Source: Streptomyces abyssomicinicus (GTDB lineage Bacteria; Actinomycetota; Actinomycetes; Streptomycetales; Streptomycetaceae). From it: a stretch of DNA of 64,000 nucleotides. Below, in pieces: positions 32,156 to 40,479 of this stretch; the first letter of the stretch is position 1, and the number at the start of each line of letters is the position of its first letter. The notes under the pieces were generated by a model that was not told where the DNA came from, did not search any database, and saw only the letters and a program-made list of their open reading frames with translations. The stretch is taken from NCBI RefSeq assembly GCF_008974245.1, contig NZ_BBZI01000008.1, positions 243,083-307,082 on the forward strand. Reading direction: 5' to 3'. Made by a program: the position numbers and the translations under genes.

Positions 32156-34417
32156 CTACGGGTTCTTCGCCATGGCCAGTACCGGGGCGAACTGGTCGCC
32201 GAGCTTCTGGAACTCGTCCGGGATCCTCGCGAGGGCGTCCTGGAGGGCTTGCGCCAGCTCCGTCTCCTCCCTGCTCCTCTGCTCCGGCGGGTTGGCCAGG
32301 CGGGCCGCGAGGGCCGCCAGCTGTTCGGCGATGCGGTGCAGGTCGCCGGCGATGCGACCGGCCGACTCGACGGCCCTGTCGTGCTCGTCGGTCCACATGC
32401 CGGTGTCCGACTTCTCCGCCTGCCGGAGAAGGTCGATGCCCTGCTGGACCTGCTCACGCCCCCCGTTCACCTGCTTCTGGAGCTCGTGGAGTTGTTCCAC
32501 CAGCTTGGTCACCCTCAGCTCCTCCCGGCCCGCGTACTGATCGGTGATCCTGTACGGGACGCCGAAGTTCTGTGCGATGTCCATGACTTCGTGCAGCGTG
32601 TGGTAGGCGAACGGGGTCGTGTGGTCGAAGTCCAGCCGCCAGAAGGCGAAGATGCCCCAGGCCACCGCGGCGATCTCCTGCCGGGTCCCGCCCGCGGCCC
32701 GGGCGAGGTTGAACATGCGGGCAGCCGTGTAGGACTGACCCGCCCAGACCGGCGCCTTGTGGGCACGCGCGAGCTTCGTGGTGTCGGAGTTCTCGTTCCT
32801 CGTGGACGGGTGCTCCTTGCCCCCTTGCCACTTCCGCGGGTTCTGGCCCCGGTCCTGGGCCCGCTGGTTCCGCACCCCGGTCGCGGGGTCGATGCCCGAC
32901 GTGCTCCAGGTGTCGTCCACGCCGATGTCGCTCAGCAGGTCCGTGCCCATGGTCGGAGGGAAATGCCTGGCCGGTCCGAAGTACTCCATCAGGTCGTGGA
33001 GCACCATGATCTTCTCCCGGAACGGGAAGTTCTCCGGGCTGCGCAGCACCGCCTGGATTCCGCCGCCCACTCCGGGGACGGTCGTCGCCAGGTGTGCGAG
33101 CGCCTCGCCGGGACGGAACTTGCTCCGCGGGTTGTGCGCCGGATTGAAGTACGTGAGGTAGGCGCCGAAGGGCTGGCCGGCCTTGGCCGCGCCTCCTGCC
33201 GCGAGTTCGTGGGCGACGCCGTGGACGAGCTCGTGTTCCATGGCCTGCCGCTTGTCGGGAGTCATCTGCGACTTGATCGTCTCGGTCCGGCTGTCGATGC
33301 GCAGCAGCAGGGAGTTGAGGAGGAGGTCGACGTCCCGGCTGACCTTGATCTCGGCCGCCGCCGCCTTCTCCTTCTTGCGGTTCTCCTTCGCCTCGACCCA
33401 GCCCATCAGCCCGCGCGCCAGCTCGGCGTAGTCGTTCACCTGGACGTCGCGGTTCTTCGCGCCGAACTCCGGGTGCTTGCCGATGTCGGCTTCCAGCACC
33501 TTGTGGAGGCCCTTCTCACCGACCGGCGACACGATCAGCTTGCGCAGCTGCCCGACGATCCGGTTCTCCGCGCCCTGGATCTGCTTCCACTCGTCCTCGG
33601 AGAGCTCACCGCTCTGCTTCGCCGCGCCGATCCCGGCGACGATGTCGAGCACCTTCGCGTCGAGCTTCGCCCGCTGCTCCGGCGGGGACTGGTTCTCGCT
33701 CTCCTTCCGGTACTCCTCGGAGATCTTCCGGCCGTTGACGGTGAGCGCCCGCTGGACGGGGCCGGCCCCCGGCCCGGGCGGCGTGACGCCCGGGGCGTGC
33801 TTCTGCCGGGGCGCCGGGGCGGAGCGCGACATGACCCGCGTCGCGTTGGCTTCGGCCTCGCGTTCGAAGCGGTCGGAGGGGTCGGAGACCTTGAGGCCGC
33901 CGCCGTTGTCCGTTCCGGCCACGGGGCCCCGGCGCTGCTGGATGACGTGCGTCAGCTCGTGGGCGAGGGTGTGCCTGTCGCCGCCGCCGTCACCGATCAC
34001 GACGTGGGAGCCGGACGTGTAGGCGCGGGCGCCGACCTCCGCCGCGGATGCCTTCGCGGCGGAGTCGTTGTGGATACGGACGTCGGAGAAGTCCGCCCCC
34101 AGACGGGCCTCCATGTCCGTGCGGGTCGGCCCGTCCAGGGGGCGGCCGCTGGTGCGCAGGACGTCGTGGACGGCGGAGCGCTGCACGGAGGGCCGCTCGG
34201 CAGGCAGGTGACCGCAGTCCGCACCGTGCCGGTGCTCCTCGGGCCGGGCCCCGGCACGGCCGGCCGCACGGAGCATCTGGACCACGGCGGCGTTGCCCGC
34301 GGTGGCCTGGAGGCCGAGAAGCCCGGCGGGAAAGTCACGTTCCGCCGGCTGGGTCCTGTCACGGCGGCGGCCGGGCTGCCTGCCGTGGGCCGTCGGTCTC
34401 TTGTCGTTGGCGTGCAT
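32156..34417 (-). CDS. DUF4157 (eCIS-associated) protein with C-terminal putative effector region
   Basis: This 753-residue soluble protein starts with the LLGLQATAGNAAVVQML motif (33-49) seen in extracellular contractile injection system cargo. The DUF4157 domain (about 78-165) follows, with HELTH zinc-site residues 153-157. A VQRAL junction at 221 begins a long C-terminal region I do not recognise; it holds a second HExxH (HELVH, 395-399), a conserved-looking WGIFAFWRLDFDHTTPFAYHTLHEVMD block (about 587-613, read in parts) and a coiled-coil-like tail (640-735). No contractile-tail genes occur in the window. It lies between cobT and cobU, which suggests insertion. Toxin or toxin-carrier function is inference. 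Confidence 0.88.
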   Translation of the reverse strand: MHANDKRPTAHGRQPGRRRDRTQPAERDFPAGLLGLQATAGNAAVVQMLRAAGRAGARPEEHRHGADCGHLPAERPSVQRSAVHDVLRTSGRPLDGPTRTDMEARLGADFSDVRIHNDSAAKASAAEVGARAYTSGSHVVIGDGGGDRHTLAHELTHVIQQRRGPVAGTDNGGGLKVSDPSDRFEREAEANATRVMSRSAPAPRQKHAPGVTPPGPGAGPVQRALTVNGRKISEEYRKESENQSPPEQRAKLDAKVLDIVAGIGAAKQSGELSEDEWKQIQGAENRIVGQLRKLIVSPVGEKGLHKVLEADIGKHPEFGAKNRDVQVNDYAELARGLMGWVEAKENRKKEKAAAAEIKVSRDVDLLLNSLLLRIDSRTETIKSQMTPDKRQAMEHELVHGVAHELAAGGAAKAGQPFGAYLTYFNPAHNPRSKFRPGEALAHLATTVPGVGGGIQAVLRSPENFPFREKIMVLHDLMEYFGPARHFPPTMGTDLLSDIGVDDTWSTSGIDPATGVRNQRAQDRGQNPRKWQGGKEHPSTRNENSDTTKLARAHKAPVWAGQSYTAARMFNLARAAGGTRQEIAAVAWGIFAFWRLDFDHTTPFAYHTLHEVMDIAQNFGVPYRITDQYAGREELRVTKLVEQLHELQKQVNGGREQVQQGIDLLRQAEKSDTGMWTDEHDRAVESAGRIAGDLHRIAEQLAALAARLANPPEQRSREETELAQALQDALARIPDEFQKLGDQFAPVLAMAKNP

Positions 34418-34522
34418 CGGGCCCTCTCGTCACGAGCGCGGAAACCGGCGTCGGCCACGGCTCCCGCCTGCCGCGAACACCCTACTGGCGCCGGTCCCGG
34501 CGGCCGGTAGCCGATTTCCGGC

Positions 34523-34545
34523 TGCGCAGGAGTTCCTCCTGCGCA
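34523..34545 (-). terminator. terminator after cobU
   Basis: TGCGCAGGAG and its exact complement close a 3-nt loop about 55 bp after the cobU stop. It separates cobU from the DUF4157 gene. Confidence 0.75.
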
Positions 34546-34597
34546 TGGCGGCCACGCCGCGTCCACGGCCACACCTCGTCCACGGCGCCGCGTGCGG

Positions 34598-35806
34598 CTA
34601 GGAACCGCCCCGCAGGGGCAGGGCCTGGCCGGCGACGACCAGGAGGACGTGCTCGGACTCGGCGGCGACGGCCGCGTTGAGGCGGCCCAGCTCGTCGCGG
34701 TAGCGGCGGCCGGAGGCGGTCGCGGGGACGATGCCGGAGCCGACCTCGTTGGAGACGGCCACCACCGTCCGCCGCGTCGCCCGCAGCGCCCCGGCCAGCT
34801 CCGCCACCCGCTCGCGCAGCGCCTTCTGCCCGCCGCCCGCCCACTCGGCGTCGTCCCACGCCCCGACCGCGTCCATCGCGTCGGTGAGCCACAGCGCGAG
34901 GCAGTCGATCAGGAGCGGCGCCCCGGCCCCGTCGTCGAGCAGGGGCACCAGGTCGCAGGTCTCCAGGGTCCGCCACGAGCCGGGCCGCCGGTCGCGGTGG
35001 AGACGGACCCGTTCCGCCCACTCGGAGTCCCCGCCCCGCGTCCCGCCGGTGGCCACGTACACCACCTCGGGGAACGCCTCCAGGCGCCGCTCCGCCTCGA
35101 CCGACTTGCCGGAGCGCGCCCCGCCCAGCACCAGCGTGCGCCTCGGCACGTCCGGCACGCTCTCGTACGACCCCACCACCAGCGTCTCCCCGTCCGGTAC
35201 CGCCCGTGCCCCCGCCGCGGCCAGCCGGCGCCGCAGCTCCGGGCCCGGCGGCACGTCGTGGTCGATGTGCACCGCGATCACGTCCGTGGTGGTGCCGACC
35301 GCGCCCGCCGTCCGCAGGCGGGCCAGCGCGTCGGGGCGGCCGAGCACGTCGGCCAGCACCATGTCGTACGGTTCCGCGGTCTCCTCCAGGCCGGCCGGCG
35401 CGCACCCGGGCGGCAGAAGGAGCAGTCGGCGGCCGTCCGGCCCGGTGACCGCGTACCCGGTTCCGGGGGCGTCCATGGCCAGCGCCCGCACCCGGTGCCC
35501 GGTGAGCAGCGCCAGTTCACGCCCGTCCGGCACCCGGCCCGGCTGCGGCAGCCCCGGCGGCACCTCCACGGCGGGCCCGTCGTGCGGGTGGGTGAGCAGC
35601 ACCTGCCGCACCCCGGTCAGCGAGTGTCCCGAGCGGGCGGCGGCGAAGGCGGCCCCGGGGACCAGGTCGAGCAGCAGCGTGCCGTCCACGAGCAGCGAGG
35701 TCGCGGCCCGGGCGTCCGGGCCGAGGGCGACGGCGCAGGCGGCGCAGGGGCAGCCGGGGCGCGGCAGCCCGCTGGGGGCTCCGGTGCCGAGCAGAGTGAC
35801 GTCCAC
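34598..35806 (-). CDS. cobU: adenosylcobinamide kinase/guanylyltransferase with N-terminal MBL-like domain
   Basis: This 402-residue protein has two parts. Residues 222-402 are CobU: Walker A LVLGGARSGKSVEAERRL, CLALWLTDAMD, VVAVSNEVGSGIVP and the C-terminal RYRDELGRLNAAVA, which phosphorylate and guanylylate adenosylcobinamide. Residues 1-215 resemble the PhnP-type metallo-beta-lactamase fold: LLGTGAPSGLPRPGCPCAAC with its Cys cluster, LLTHPHDGPAVEVP and VIAVHIDHDV. The normal HxHxDH metal motif is degenerate (HPHDGP), so catalysis by this domain is doubtful. GTG 35806 is the start. Typical CobU is about 180 residues. Confidence 0.92.
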   Translation of the reverse strand: MDVTLLGTGAPSGLPRPGCPCAACAVALGPDARAATSLLVDGTLLLDLVPGAAFAAARSGHSLTGVRQVLLTHPHDGPAVEVPPGLPQPGRVPDGRELALLTGHRVRALAMDAPGTGYAVTGPDGRRLLLLPPGCAPAGLEETAEPYDMVLADVLGRPDALARLRTAGAVGTTTDVIAVHIDHDVPPGPELRRRLAAAGARAVPDGETLVVGSYESVPDVPRRTLVLGGARSGKSVEAERRLEAFPEVVYVATGGTRGGDSEWAERVRLHRDRRPGSWRTLETCDLVPLLDDGAGAPLLIDCLALWLTDAMDAVGAWDDAEWAGGGQKALRERVAELAGALRATRRTVVAVSNEVGSGIVPATASGRRYRDELGRLNAAVAAESEHVLLVVAGQALPLRGGS

Positions 35807-36000
35807 GCACCGATTGTCCCGTCCGCCGGCCGGGCCGCACGCCCCGGCCGTCTGTTCGGCGGCGGGGCGTCCTCCGCACGGGGCGGACGGCCGGCCGCGT
35901 GACCCCGGTCATGTTGCCCGGACCGCGCGGACGGGAACGATCAGGGCCTAGGCTCCTGACGACGGCATCCCAGCCGGACCCGCAACCCCTGGAGGCGCAC

Positions 36001-36219
36001 GTGGTGGCATGGATTTGGCGGTTCGAGAAGGCCGACGGCACCGAGGTCGAGCCCGCGGTGGAGCCGGAGGAGTTCACCACCCAGGGGGACGCGGAGTCCT
36101 GGCTGGGCGAGCACTGGCGGGAGCTGCTGGAGGGCGGTGCCGAGCAGGTGCGGCTCTTCGAGGACGAGGCGGAGATCTACGGGCCGATGAGCCTGCGCGC
36201 CGAGGACGTCGAGGCCTGA
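36001..36219 (+). CDS. small conserved acidic protein
   Basis: This 72-residue acidic protein (WIWRFEKADGTEVEP, then SWLGEHWRELLEGGAEQVRLFEDE) has no recognised catalytic motif but a strong GGAGG Shine-Dalgarno sequence five bases before GTG 36001. Proteins like it are common in Streptomyces as uncharacterised conserved genes. It is divergent from cobU and converges on the HtrA-like gene with a hairpin between them. GTG 36004 is an equally possible start. Confidence 0.8.
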   Translation: MVAWIWRFEKADGTEVEPAVEPEEFTTQGDAESWLGEHWRELLEGGAEQVRLFEDEAEIYGPMSLRAEDVEA

Positions 36220-36299
36220 GCCCCCGGCCGGCCTGCCCGAGCCTTCGGCCGGCGGTGGCCGGGGACCGGTTTCCGGCGCCCGGGCGGGGAACAAGGGCG

Positions 36300-36324
36300 G
36301 CGGGGCGGCGGACCGCCGCCCCGC
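36300..36324. terminator. terminator between convergent genes
   Basis: GCGGGGCGGCGG is followed, after one base, by its exact complement; the innermost pairs would open to form the loop. It lies between the small acidic gene and the HtrA-like gene. Confidence 0.75.
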
Positions 36325-36334
36325 CCGCCTCCCG

Positions 36335-37471
36335 TCACTGCTCGCCGAGGGTGACCCGCACGGTGCGGTCGTCGCCGCCCCGGCGGTAGGCGACGGTCAC
36401 CTTCTCGCCGGGCTTCATGGTCGCCAGCGTCTCGGTGAGGGAGGTGATGGTGGTGATCGGCCGGGTCCCCAGCCGGATGATCACGTCCCCGGCCCGCAGC
36501 CCCGCGTCGGCGGCGGCCCCGCCGCTGATCACCTCCACGATCGCCACGCCGACGGCCCGGGAGTTCCGGTCGACCACGGTGCGGCCGGTGATGTCCAGGG
36601 CGGCCCGCCCGGTGTGGGTGACCCGGCCGTCCTCGATGATCTGGTCGGCGACCGTGCGCACCATGGACGACGGGATGGCGAAGCCGATGCCGGCCGCCGC
36701 GCTGCCGTCCAGTCCGGGGTCGGACGCGGCGAGGGTGGGGATGCCGACGACCTCGCCGTCCAGGTCGACCAGCGCGCCCCCGCTGTTGCCGGGGTTGATG
36801 GCCGCCGAGGTCTGGATCATGTTGGGGATGGTCGCCCCCGTGCCGCCGGTCTCGGACGTCTCGCTGACGGTCCGTCCGGTGGCCGAGACGATCCCCTGGG
36901 TGACGCTGGAGGAGAGCCCCAGCGGCGAGCCCATCGCCAGCACGATCTGCCCCACCTGCACCTCGGCGGAGTCCCCGAAGGCCGCGGGCCGCAGTCCGTC
37001 GGGCATCCGCTCCAGCTTGATGACGGCGAGGTCCTGCTCGGGGAAGGACGACACCAGCCGCGCGGTCAGCGGCTGACCGCTCTGGGCGGTGGTGACCTGG
37101 AAACTCTTCTGGTCGCCCACCACATGGGCGTTGGTGACGATGTGTCCGCGGTCGTCGTAGACGATGCCGGAACCGAGGTCGCCGCCGGCCTGCACCTGGA
37201 CCACGGAGGGCAGGACGTCGCGGATGACCCGGATGTAGCCCTCCTCCAGGTCCTCCGGGGCGCGCGGCGCGTGCGGGGCGCCGGCCTCCTGGCCCCGGGC
37301 GGAGTGCGGCGCGACGGCCGCGCAGGCGGGCAGGACGGCGAGGGCCAGGCAGCAGGCGAGGGCGGCGCCGGCACGGCGTGCGGCGCAGGCGTGCCCGGCG
37401 TCCGGTGCGGCCGCGTCGGCGGAGGCGTCAGCGTCGGCGGCGGCGTCTGCGGCGTCTGCGTGCATGGGCAC
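36335..37471 (-). CDS. HtrA/DegP-like serine protease with PDZ domain
   Basis: This 378-residue exported protease has an N-terminal hydrophobic segment ending LAVLPAC (about 37-50), which could be a lipobox. The trypsin-like domain holds His in VTNAHVVG, Asp in EQDLAVIKL and Ser in INPGNSGGALVDLDG, so the triad is complete. A single PDZ domain follows (about 285-370, AIVEVISGGAAADAGLRAGDVIIRLG). The first 28 residues are Ala/Asp repeats encoded by GCGTCTGCG-type repeats, and no good Shine-Dalgarno sequence precedes GTG 37471; ATG 37465 is equally likely. It probably degrades misfolded exported proteins. Confidence 0.9.
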   Translation of the reverse strand: MPMHADAADAAADADASADAAAPDAGHACAARRAGAALACCLALAVLPACAAVAPHSARGQEAGAPHAPRAPEDLEEGYIRVIRDVLPSVVQVQAGGDLGSGIVYDDRGHIVTNAHVVGDQKSFQVTTAQSGQPLTARLVSSFPEQDLAVIKLERMPDGLRPAAFGDSAEVQVGQIVLAMGSPLGLSSSVTQGIVSATGRTVSETSETGGTGATIPNMIQTSAAINPGNSGGALVDLDGEVVGIPTLAASDPGLDGSAAAGIGFAIPSSMVRTVADQIIEDGRVTHTGRAALDITGRTVVDRNSRAVGVAIVEVISGGAAADAGLRAGDVIIRLGTRPITTITSLTETLATMKPGEKVTVAYRRGGDDRTVRVTLGEQ

Positions 37472-37534
37472 GAGTCTTGCCGCCGCCCGGCGCCGCAGCG
37501 CGTCATGTGCCCCCGAACGGGCGCCCCGCGCCGG

Positions 37535-38353
37535 TCAGCCCCGGCTGCCGCACAGGTGGAGCAGCGCGGCGACCCGGCGGTAGGGGTCGGTGCGACCCGC
37601 CCGCTCCTCCGCGGCGAGGAGGGCTTCCAGGTGGGACGGCTGCTCCGCCCCGTCGGGCGCCTGGTCGGTGAAGACGCGGACGCCGTACCAGGCGCGCAGC
37701 GGCGCGCCGATGCCGGCCAGCGACTCGGTCAGCGCGTCCAGGCGGTCGGCCCGCGCGTTCACGCCGAGCCGGTTGCGGTAGCCCACGCTGTCGAAGGCGG
37801 CGACCGCGCCGGCCCAGTCGCCCGCCAGGCCGGGGCGCATGGCGAGCGCGTCGCCGTTGCGCACCAGCAGCGAGAGCAGCCCGCCGGGGGCCAGCATCCG
37901 GCCCAGTCCGGCGAGCAGCGGGTCCGGTTCGTCGACGTACATCAGCACGCCGTGGCAGAGCACCAGGTCGAAGCTGCCCGGCAGGAAGTGGACGCCGGTC
38001 TCCTGGCCGTCACCCTGGACCAGCCGGAACCGTTCGCGGATCCCGGCCGGCTCGGCGGCCAGCGCCTCGCGCGCGGCCTCGATCATCGTGGGGTCGCGCT
38101 CCACGCCGGTGACCTGGTGCCCGGCGCGCGCGAGGCGCAGCGCCTGGGTGCCCTGGCCCATGCCGACGTCCAGCACCCGCAGCCGCCGGCCGACCGGGAA
38201 GTGGCCGATGATCTGCTCGTCGAGCTGACGTGCCACCAGTTCCTGGCGCACCACGTCGCGCAGCCCGCCCACCTTGCCGAGCCAGGCACGGGCCGCGTCG
38301 GAGTCGAAGGGCGCCGTCTGCCGCGGCACCCGGTCGGAACCGGTGGTGGTCAG
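37535..38353 (-). CDS. SAM-dependent methyltransferase (class I)
   Basis: This roughly 272-residue protein has motif I LRVLDVGMGQGTQALRLARAG, then VTGVERDPTMIEAAR, QGDGQETGVHFLPGSFDLVLCHGVLMYVD and LAPGGLLSLLVRN, the standard order for class I methyltransferases. Substrate unknown. The frame is open upstream, but the best start is a CTG at 38353: it overlaps the DUF3043 stop as CTGA and has GGGGAG six bases upstream. The next standard start, GTG 38329, lacks a Shine-Dalgarno sequence. It is the second gene of a DUF3043-methyltransferase pair. Confidence 0.85.
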   Translation of the reverse strand: MTTTGSDRVPRQTAPFDSDAARAWLGKVGGLRDVVRQELVARQLDEQIIGHFPVGRRLRVLDVGMGQGTQALRLARAGHQVTGVERDPTMIEAAREALAAEPAGIRERFRLVQGDGQETGVHFLPGSFDLVLCHGVLMYVDEPDPLLAGLGRMLAPGGLLSLLVRNGDALAMRPGLAGDWAGAVAAFDSVGYRNRLGVNARADRLDALTESLAGIGAPLRAWYGVRVFTDQAPDGAEQPSHLEALLAAEERAGRTDPYRRVAALLHLCGSRG

Positions 38354-38949
38354 GGCCGCTCCCCGCGCTTGACCTGGGGCTTGGGCAGCCGCAGGCGCCG
38401 CATCTGCAGCGAGCGCATCAGCGCGTAGGCGACGGCGCCGCGCCGGTTGTCGTTCGGGAACTTCTCGGCCAGCCGCTTGCGCAGGCGCAGGCCGGTGACG
38501 ACGGAGTCGAGCACGATCATCACGATGACGGCCAGCCACAGCAGCATGCCGAGGTACTGGACCCGCTGGTTCTGGACGACCGTCAGGATCAGGATGATCA
38601 CGGCCATCGGGAGGAAGAACTCCGCCACGCACCAGCGCGAGTCGATGTAGTCACGGGCGAACCGGCGGACCGGGCCCTTGTCGCGCACCGGCAGGTACCG
38701 CTCGTCGCCGGAGGCGAGCGCCTGGCGCTGGCGCTCCAGCGCGGCGCGGCGCTCCTCGCGCTGCCGCTTCGCCGCCTCCTTGCGGTTGGTCGGCGTGTTG
38801 GCGACGCTTCGGCGCTGGGACTGGGCCACGCTCCGCTTGGGAGTGGGCCTGCCCTTCGGGGCCTGCGGGTCGCGGGGCTGCTTGGCCTGGCTCACCGGCG
38901 ACTGCGCGGCGTCCTTGGCCTTCTCGTCGTTGGCACGGCTACGGAACAC
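38350..38949 (-). CDS. DUF3043 membrane protein
   Basis: This 199-residue protein has a Lys/Arg/Gln-rich N-terminal half (KQPRDPQAPKGRPTPKRS, NRKEAAKRQREERRAALER) and two transmembrane helices (about 118-135 and 142-160), then the conserved C-terminal ALMRSLQMRRLRLPKPQVKRG. This is the DUF3043 family, widespread in actinobacteria and uncharacterised. GTG 38949 starts MFRSRA, as in related proteins. It is divergent from pspA, with a 22-bp palindrome (39035-39056) between them. Confidence 0.88.
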   Translation of the reverse strand: MFRSRANDEKAKDAAQSPVSQAKQPRDPQAPKGRPTPKRSVAQSQRRSVANTPTNRKEAAKRQREERRAALERQRQALASGDERYLPVRDKGPVRRFARDYIDSRWCVAEFFLPMAVIILILTVVQNQRVQYLGMLLWLAVIVMIVLDSVVTGLRLRKRLAEKFPNDNRRGAVAYALMRSLQMRRLRLPKPQVKRGERP

Positions 38950-39034
38950 AAAACCCAAGGGTACGGGGTGCCCGTCGGCATGGACCACCGCCCCGGCGGG
39001 AACGATCCCGCAACGGCCCGCGTCCTCACCCGTG

Positions 39035-39056
39035 GGAGAACGGGTACCCGTTCTCC
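39035..39056. promoter_or_regulatory. perfect 22-bp palindrome in the DUF3043-pspA divergent promoter region
   Basis: GGAGAACGGGT and its exact reverse complement meet at GTAC. It lies 86 bp from the DUF3043 start and 151 bp from the pspA start. The symmetry and position fit an operator for a dimeric repressor or activator, possibly of the envelope-stress genes. No known consensus is assigned. Confidence 0.6.
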
Positions 39057-39207
39057 TCCCTGGGCCGGATCGGTCGTGTTCATGGTCGTCCTCGCGGAGG
39101 ACCGGATCGGCCACCGGACAGTGCGGTAATGGAGACACAGCCCTTACCGTGGGTTGTATCGGCAGTAGCTGGAGCTGGAAGTCGTCAGAAGGGGGCGCGC
39201 GAAGCCC

Positions 39208-40011
39208 ATGAGCGGTGTCATGAAGCGTATGGGGATGATCTTCCGCGCGAAGGCGAACAAGGCCCTGGACCGGGCCGAGGACCCTCGCGAAACCCTCGAC
39301 TACTCGTACCAGAAGCAGCTCGAGCTGCTGCAGAAGGTGCGGCGCGGGGTCGCCGACGTGGCGACCTCCCGCAAGCGTCTGGAGCTCCAGCTGAACCAGC
39401 TGCGCTCCCAGTCGGGCAAGCTCGAGGAGCAGGGCCGCAAGGCGCTGGCCCTGGGCCGTGAGGACCTGGCCCGGGAGGCCCTGAGCCGGCGGGCCGCCCT
39501 CCAGCAGCAGGTGACCGACCTGGAGACGCAGCACAGCACCCTCCAGGGCGAGGAGGAGAAGCTCACCCTGGCGGCCCAGCGGCTCCAGGCGAAGGTGGAC
39601 GCCTTCCGCACCAGGAAGGAGACCATCAAGGCGACGTACACGGCGGCCCAGGCGCAGACCCGGATCGGCGAGGCCTTCAGCGGCATCTCCGAGGAGATGG
39701 GCGACGTCGGGCTGGCCATCCAGCGGGCCGAGGACAAGACGGCACAGCTCCAGGCGCGGGCCGGCGCGATCGACGAGCTGCTCGCCTCGGGCGCGCTGGA
39801 CGATCACTCGGGGCTCGCCAAGGACGACATCCAGGCCGAGCTGGACCGGCTCTCCGGTGGTACGGATGTGGAACTGGAACTGCAGCGGATGAAGGCCGAG
39901 CTGTCGGGCGGGACGTCCGCGCAGCAGCAGGCCATCGAGGGCGGCCAGCAGGCGTCGGGCCAGGACCGGGCGCAGTCGCAGGAAGCCCCTCGGTTCCACA
40001 AGGAGCAGTAG
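39208..40011 (+). CDS. pspA: PspA/IM30 (Vipp1-like) membrane-stress protein
   Basis: This 267-residue protein is almost entirely helical. It begins MKRMGMIFRAKANKALDRAEDPRETLDYSYQKQLELL, the amphipathic start and conserved helix of PspA, followed by long heptad-rich coiled coils (about 30-160) and GEAFSGISEEMGDVGLAIQRAEDKTAQLQARAGAIDELL. Such proteins form ESCRT-III-like assemblies that support a damaged membrane. The Gln/Ala-rich C-terminal 45 residues are variable. An internal ATG (39220) starts at MKRMG and is an alternative. The next gene encodes the actinobacterial partner PspAA. Confidence 0.93.
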   Translation: MSGVMKRMGMIFRAKANKALDRAEDPRETLDYSYQKQLELLQKVRRGVADVATSRKRLELQLNQLRSQSGKLEEQGRKALALGREDLAREALSRRAALQQQVTDLETQHSTLQGEEEKLTLAAQRLQAKVDAFRTRKETIKATYTAAQAQTRIGEAFSGISEEMGDVGLAIQRAEDKTAQLQARAGAIDELLASGALDDHSGLAKDDIQAELDRLSGGTDVELELQRMKAELSGGTSAQQQAIEGGQQASGQDRAQSQEAPRFHKEQ

Positions 40012-40038
40012 CCCCGAACGGCTTCAGGGAGGCCAGGG

Positions 40039-40317
40039 ATGATCGTGCGGATCATGGGCGAGGGTCAGGTCCGGCTGTCCGACAGCCATCTGACCGAGCT
40101 CTCCGTCCTGGACGACGAACTCCTCTCGGAGATGGAGCAGGGTGACGGCCCCGGTTTCCGCCGGACGCTGCAGGCCCTGCTCGACAAGGTCCGGGAGCTG
40201 GGGGAACCGCTGCCGGACGACTCCCTGGAGCCGTCCGAGCTGATCCTCCCGGCTCCGGACGCCACCCTCGACGAGGTCCGCGACCTCCTGTCCGACGACG
40301 GCCTGATCCCGGGCTGA
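40039..40317 (+). CDS. PspA-associated protein PspAA
   Basis: This 92-residue protein begins MIVRIMGEGQVRLSDSHLTELSVLDDELLSEMEQGDGPGFRRTLQALL, which matches the PspAA domain found directly after PspA in actinobacteria and archaea. It has AGGGAGG upstream of ATG 40039 and lies 27 bp after pspA, so the two are co-transcribed. It is thought to work with PspA in membrane stress; its molecular action is not established. Confidence 0.9.
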   Translation: MIVRIMGEGQVRLSDSHLTELSVLDDELLSEMEQGDGPGFRRTLQALLDKVRELGEPLPDDSLEPSELILPAPDATLDEVRDLLSDDGLIPG

Positions 40318-40479
40318 CGCCCGCACCGCCGCCTCCGGGCAGGGACGCCCGTCGCGGCCCGCCGGGCGGCCGTGCCGCCACGGCGGCGCCGGTCGCCCCA
40401 CGGGCCGCGCGCGGCGCCCGCGGGGGCGATCGCCGGGGTCCCGCCGGGCGGGTGCGGGGCGGGCGGTAGCGTCGGCGGG

